From positions 1 through 5,559 of the forward strand of contig JAMIFV010000048.1 in assembly GCA_035906055.1 (NCBI GenBank): a DNA stretch of 5,559 nt. Direction: 5' to 3'. The DNA is from JAMIFV01 sp035906055. Its GTDB lineage: Bacteria; Pseudomonadota; Alphaproteobacteria; Rickettsiales; JABCZZ01. The notes under the pieces were generated by a model. That model had not been told where the DNA came from and ran no database searches. It worked only from the letters and a program-made list of their open reading frames with translations. Both the position numbers and the translations under genes were made by a program. This document shows, one piece after another, positions 5,308 to 5,559 of this stretch. Position 1 is the first letter of the stretch, and every line of letters begins with the position of its first letter.

Positions 5308-5335
5308 TTAATTCTTCTCATGGGTTGGCTATGAT
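5308..5335 (+). promoter_or_regulatory. Possible orphan promoter after aroC
   Basis: TTAATT (5308-5313) and TATGAT (5330-5335) are spaced by 16 bp in the AT-rich spacer behind aroC. No plus-strand gene that I can support follows before the convergent transposase, so this could be the promoter of a gene displaced by the insertion. It could also be chance in AT-rich DNA. Confidence 0.22.
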
Positions 5336-5369
5336 AGTTTAGGCGCAAGCTTTTCATTTATAGGCATAA

Positions 5370-5559
5370 TTAAAGAAATGGGGGGCTGGAAAGTACAAAT
5401 TTGATAGCCCTTTTCTTTCTTTGTGATCTCAACCCCCGGTGGATTTTTATTTTTTCCTTGAGATGCGCGAATGTTCCTTCGAGGTGGTTTATGGTAGGCG
5501 GTATTGCGAGGCTTGGTATATCGCGACAGGTAAAGAGGCTGTGCAGGTTATCCTGCAAT
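5370..5559 (-). CDS. DDE transposase, C-terminal fragment (second insertion sequence)
   Basis: This is a minus-strand frame that enters from beyond the right edge and ends with TAA at 5370-5372. About 62 codons are visible. The segment SLAIPPTINHLEG, then FAHLKEKIKIHRGLRSQRKKRAIKFVL, matches the C-terminal pattern of a group of bacterial transposases in which (T)TNxLEG is followed by an LK-rich helix and HxGL. The glutamate of LEG is expected to be the last catalytic acid of the DDE triad. The nearest family that I can suggest is IS256/IS1249-like, but this is not settled. It clearly differs from the IS1595-type transposase at the left edge. The frame has no stop within the window. The real start is outside, so intactness is unknown. 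No clear terminal repeat was found between its stop and aroC. Confidence 0.65.
   Translation of the reverse strand, partial: LQDNLHSLFTCRDIPSLAIPPTINHLEGTFAHLKEKIKIHRGLRSQRKKRAIKFVLSSPPFL

Noticed and set aside
5463..5559. A plus-strand frame open to the right edge, starting MRECSFEVVYG
   Set aside because: It has no ribosome-binding site and no recognised motif, and it lies opposite a frame with clear transposase features.
1..5559. A CRISPR array, phage genes or a biosynthetic cluster
   Set aside because: There are no regularly spaced repeats, phage structural genes or clustered biosynthetic enzymes in the window.

Overview
The window looks like chromosomal DNA of an alphaproteobacterium. 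The evidence is a FabI of the alphaproteobacterial type, a lipoprotein of the rickettsial 17 kDa surface antigen family, and core genes with a GC content in the mid to high fifties where I sampled them. The lineage cannot be named from the sequence alone. A relative of Rickettsiales or Rhodospirillales is possible, but the 17 kDa family is widespread in Alphaproteobacteria.

Layout. Positions 1-198 are the 3' end of an IS1595-type insertion sequence: the transposase C-terminus plus a putative right inverted repeat. It ends about 11 bp from the stop codon of a minus-strand FieF-like cation diffusion facilitator (210-1112, TTG start). Divergent from that is a lipoprotein with a glycine zipper and a 17 kDa antigen fold (1253-1753). 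Next comes a 415-bp stretch without a gene. It holds a nested inverted-repeat element (about 1773-1988), an intrinsic terminator (2053-2094) and a probable fabI promoter.

On the plus strand follow fabI (2169-3026), an unrecognised 147-aa gene (3038-3481), a VapBC-like toxin-antitoxin pair made of an AbrB-fold antitoxin and a PIN toxin (3540-3803 and 3800-4195), and aroC (4198-5265). All are co-directional and tightly packed. The window closes with about 100 bp of AT-rich spacer and the C-terminus of a second, different transposase on the minus strand (5370-5559).

How it fits together. fabI (fatty acid elongation) and aroC (last step of the shikimate pathway) are housekeeping genes. Between them lies a block of about 1.16 kb with lower GC (about 44% in the 147-aa gene) that carries the toxin-antitoxin module. 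The sequence AGTTATG occurs at both edges of this block, and it includes the start codons of both the 147-aa gene and aroC. This suggests a mobile cassette inserted exactly at the old fabI-aroC junction. aroC now starts 2 bp after the toxin stop with only a weak ribosome-binding site, so its expression may depend on the promoter of the toxin-antitoxin module or on readthrough from fabI. I see no clearly new multi-gene system. The most unusual points are this arrangement and the structured intergenic element.
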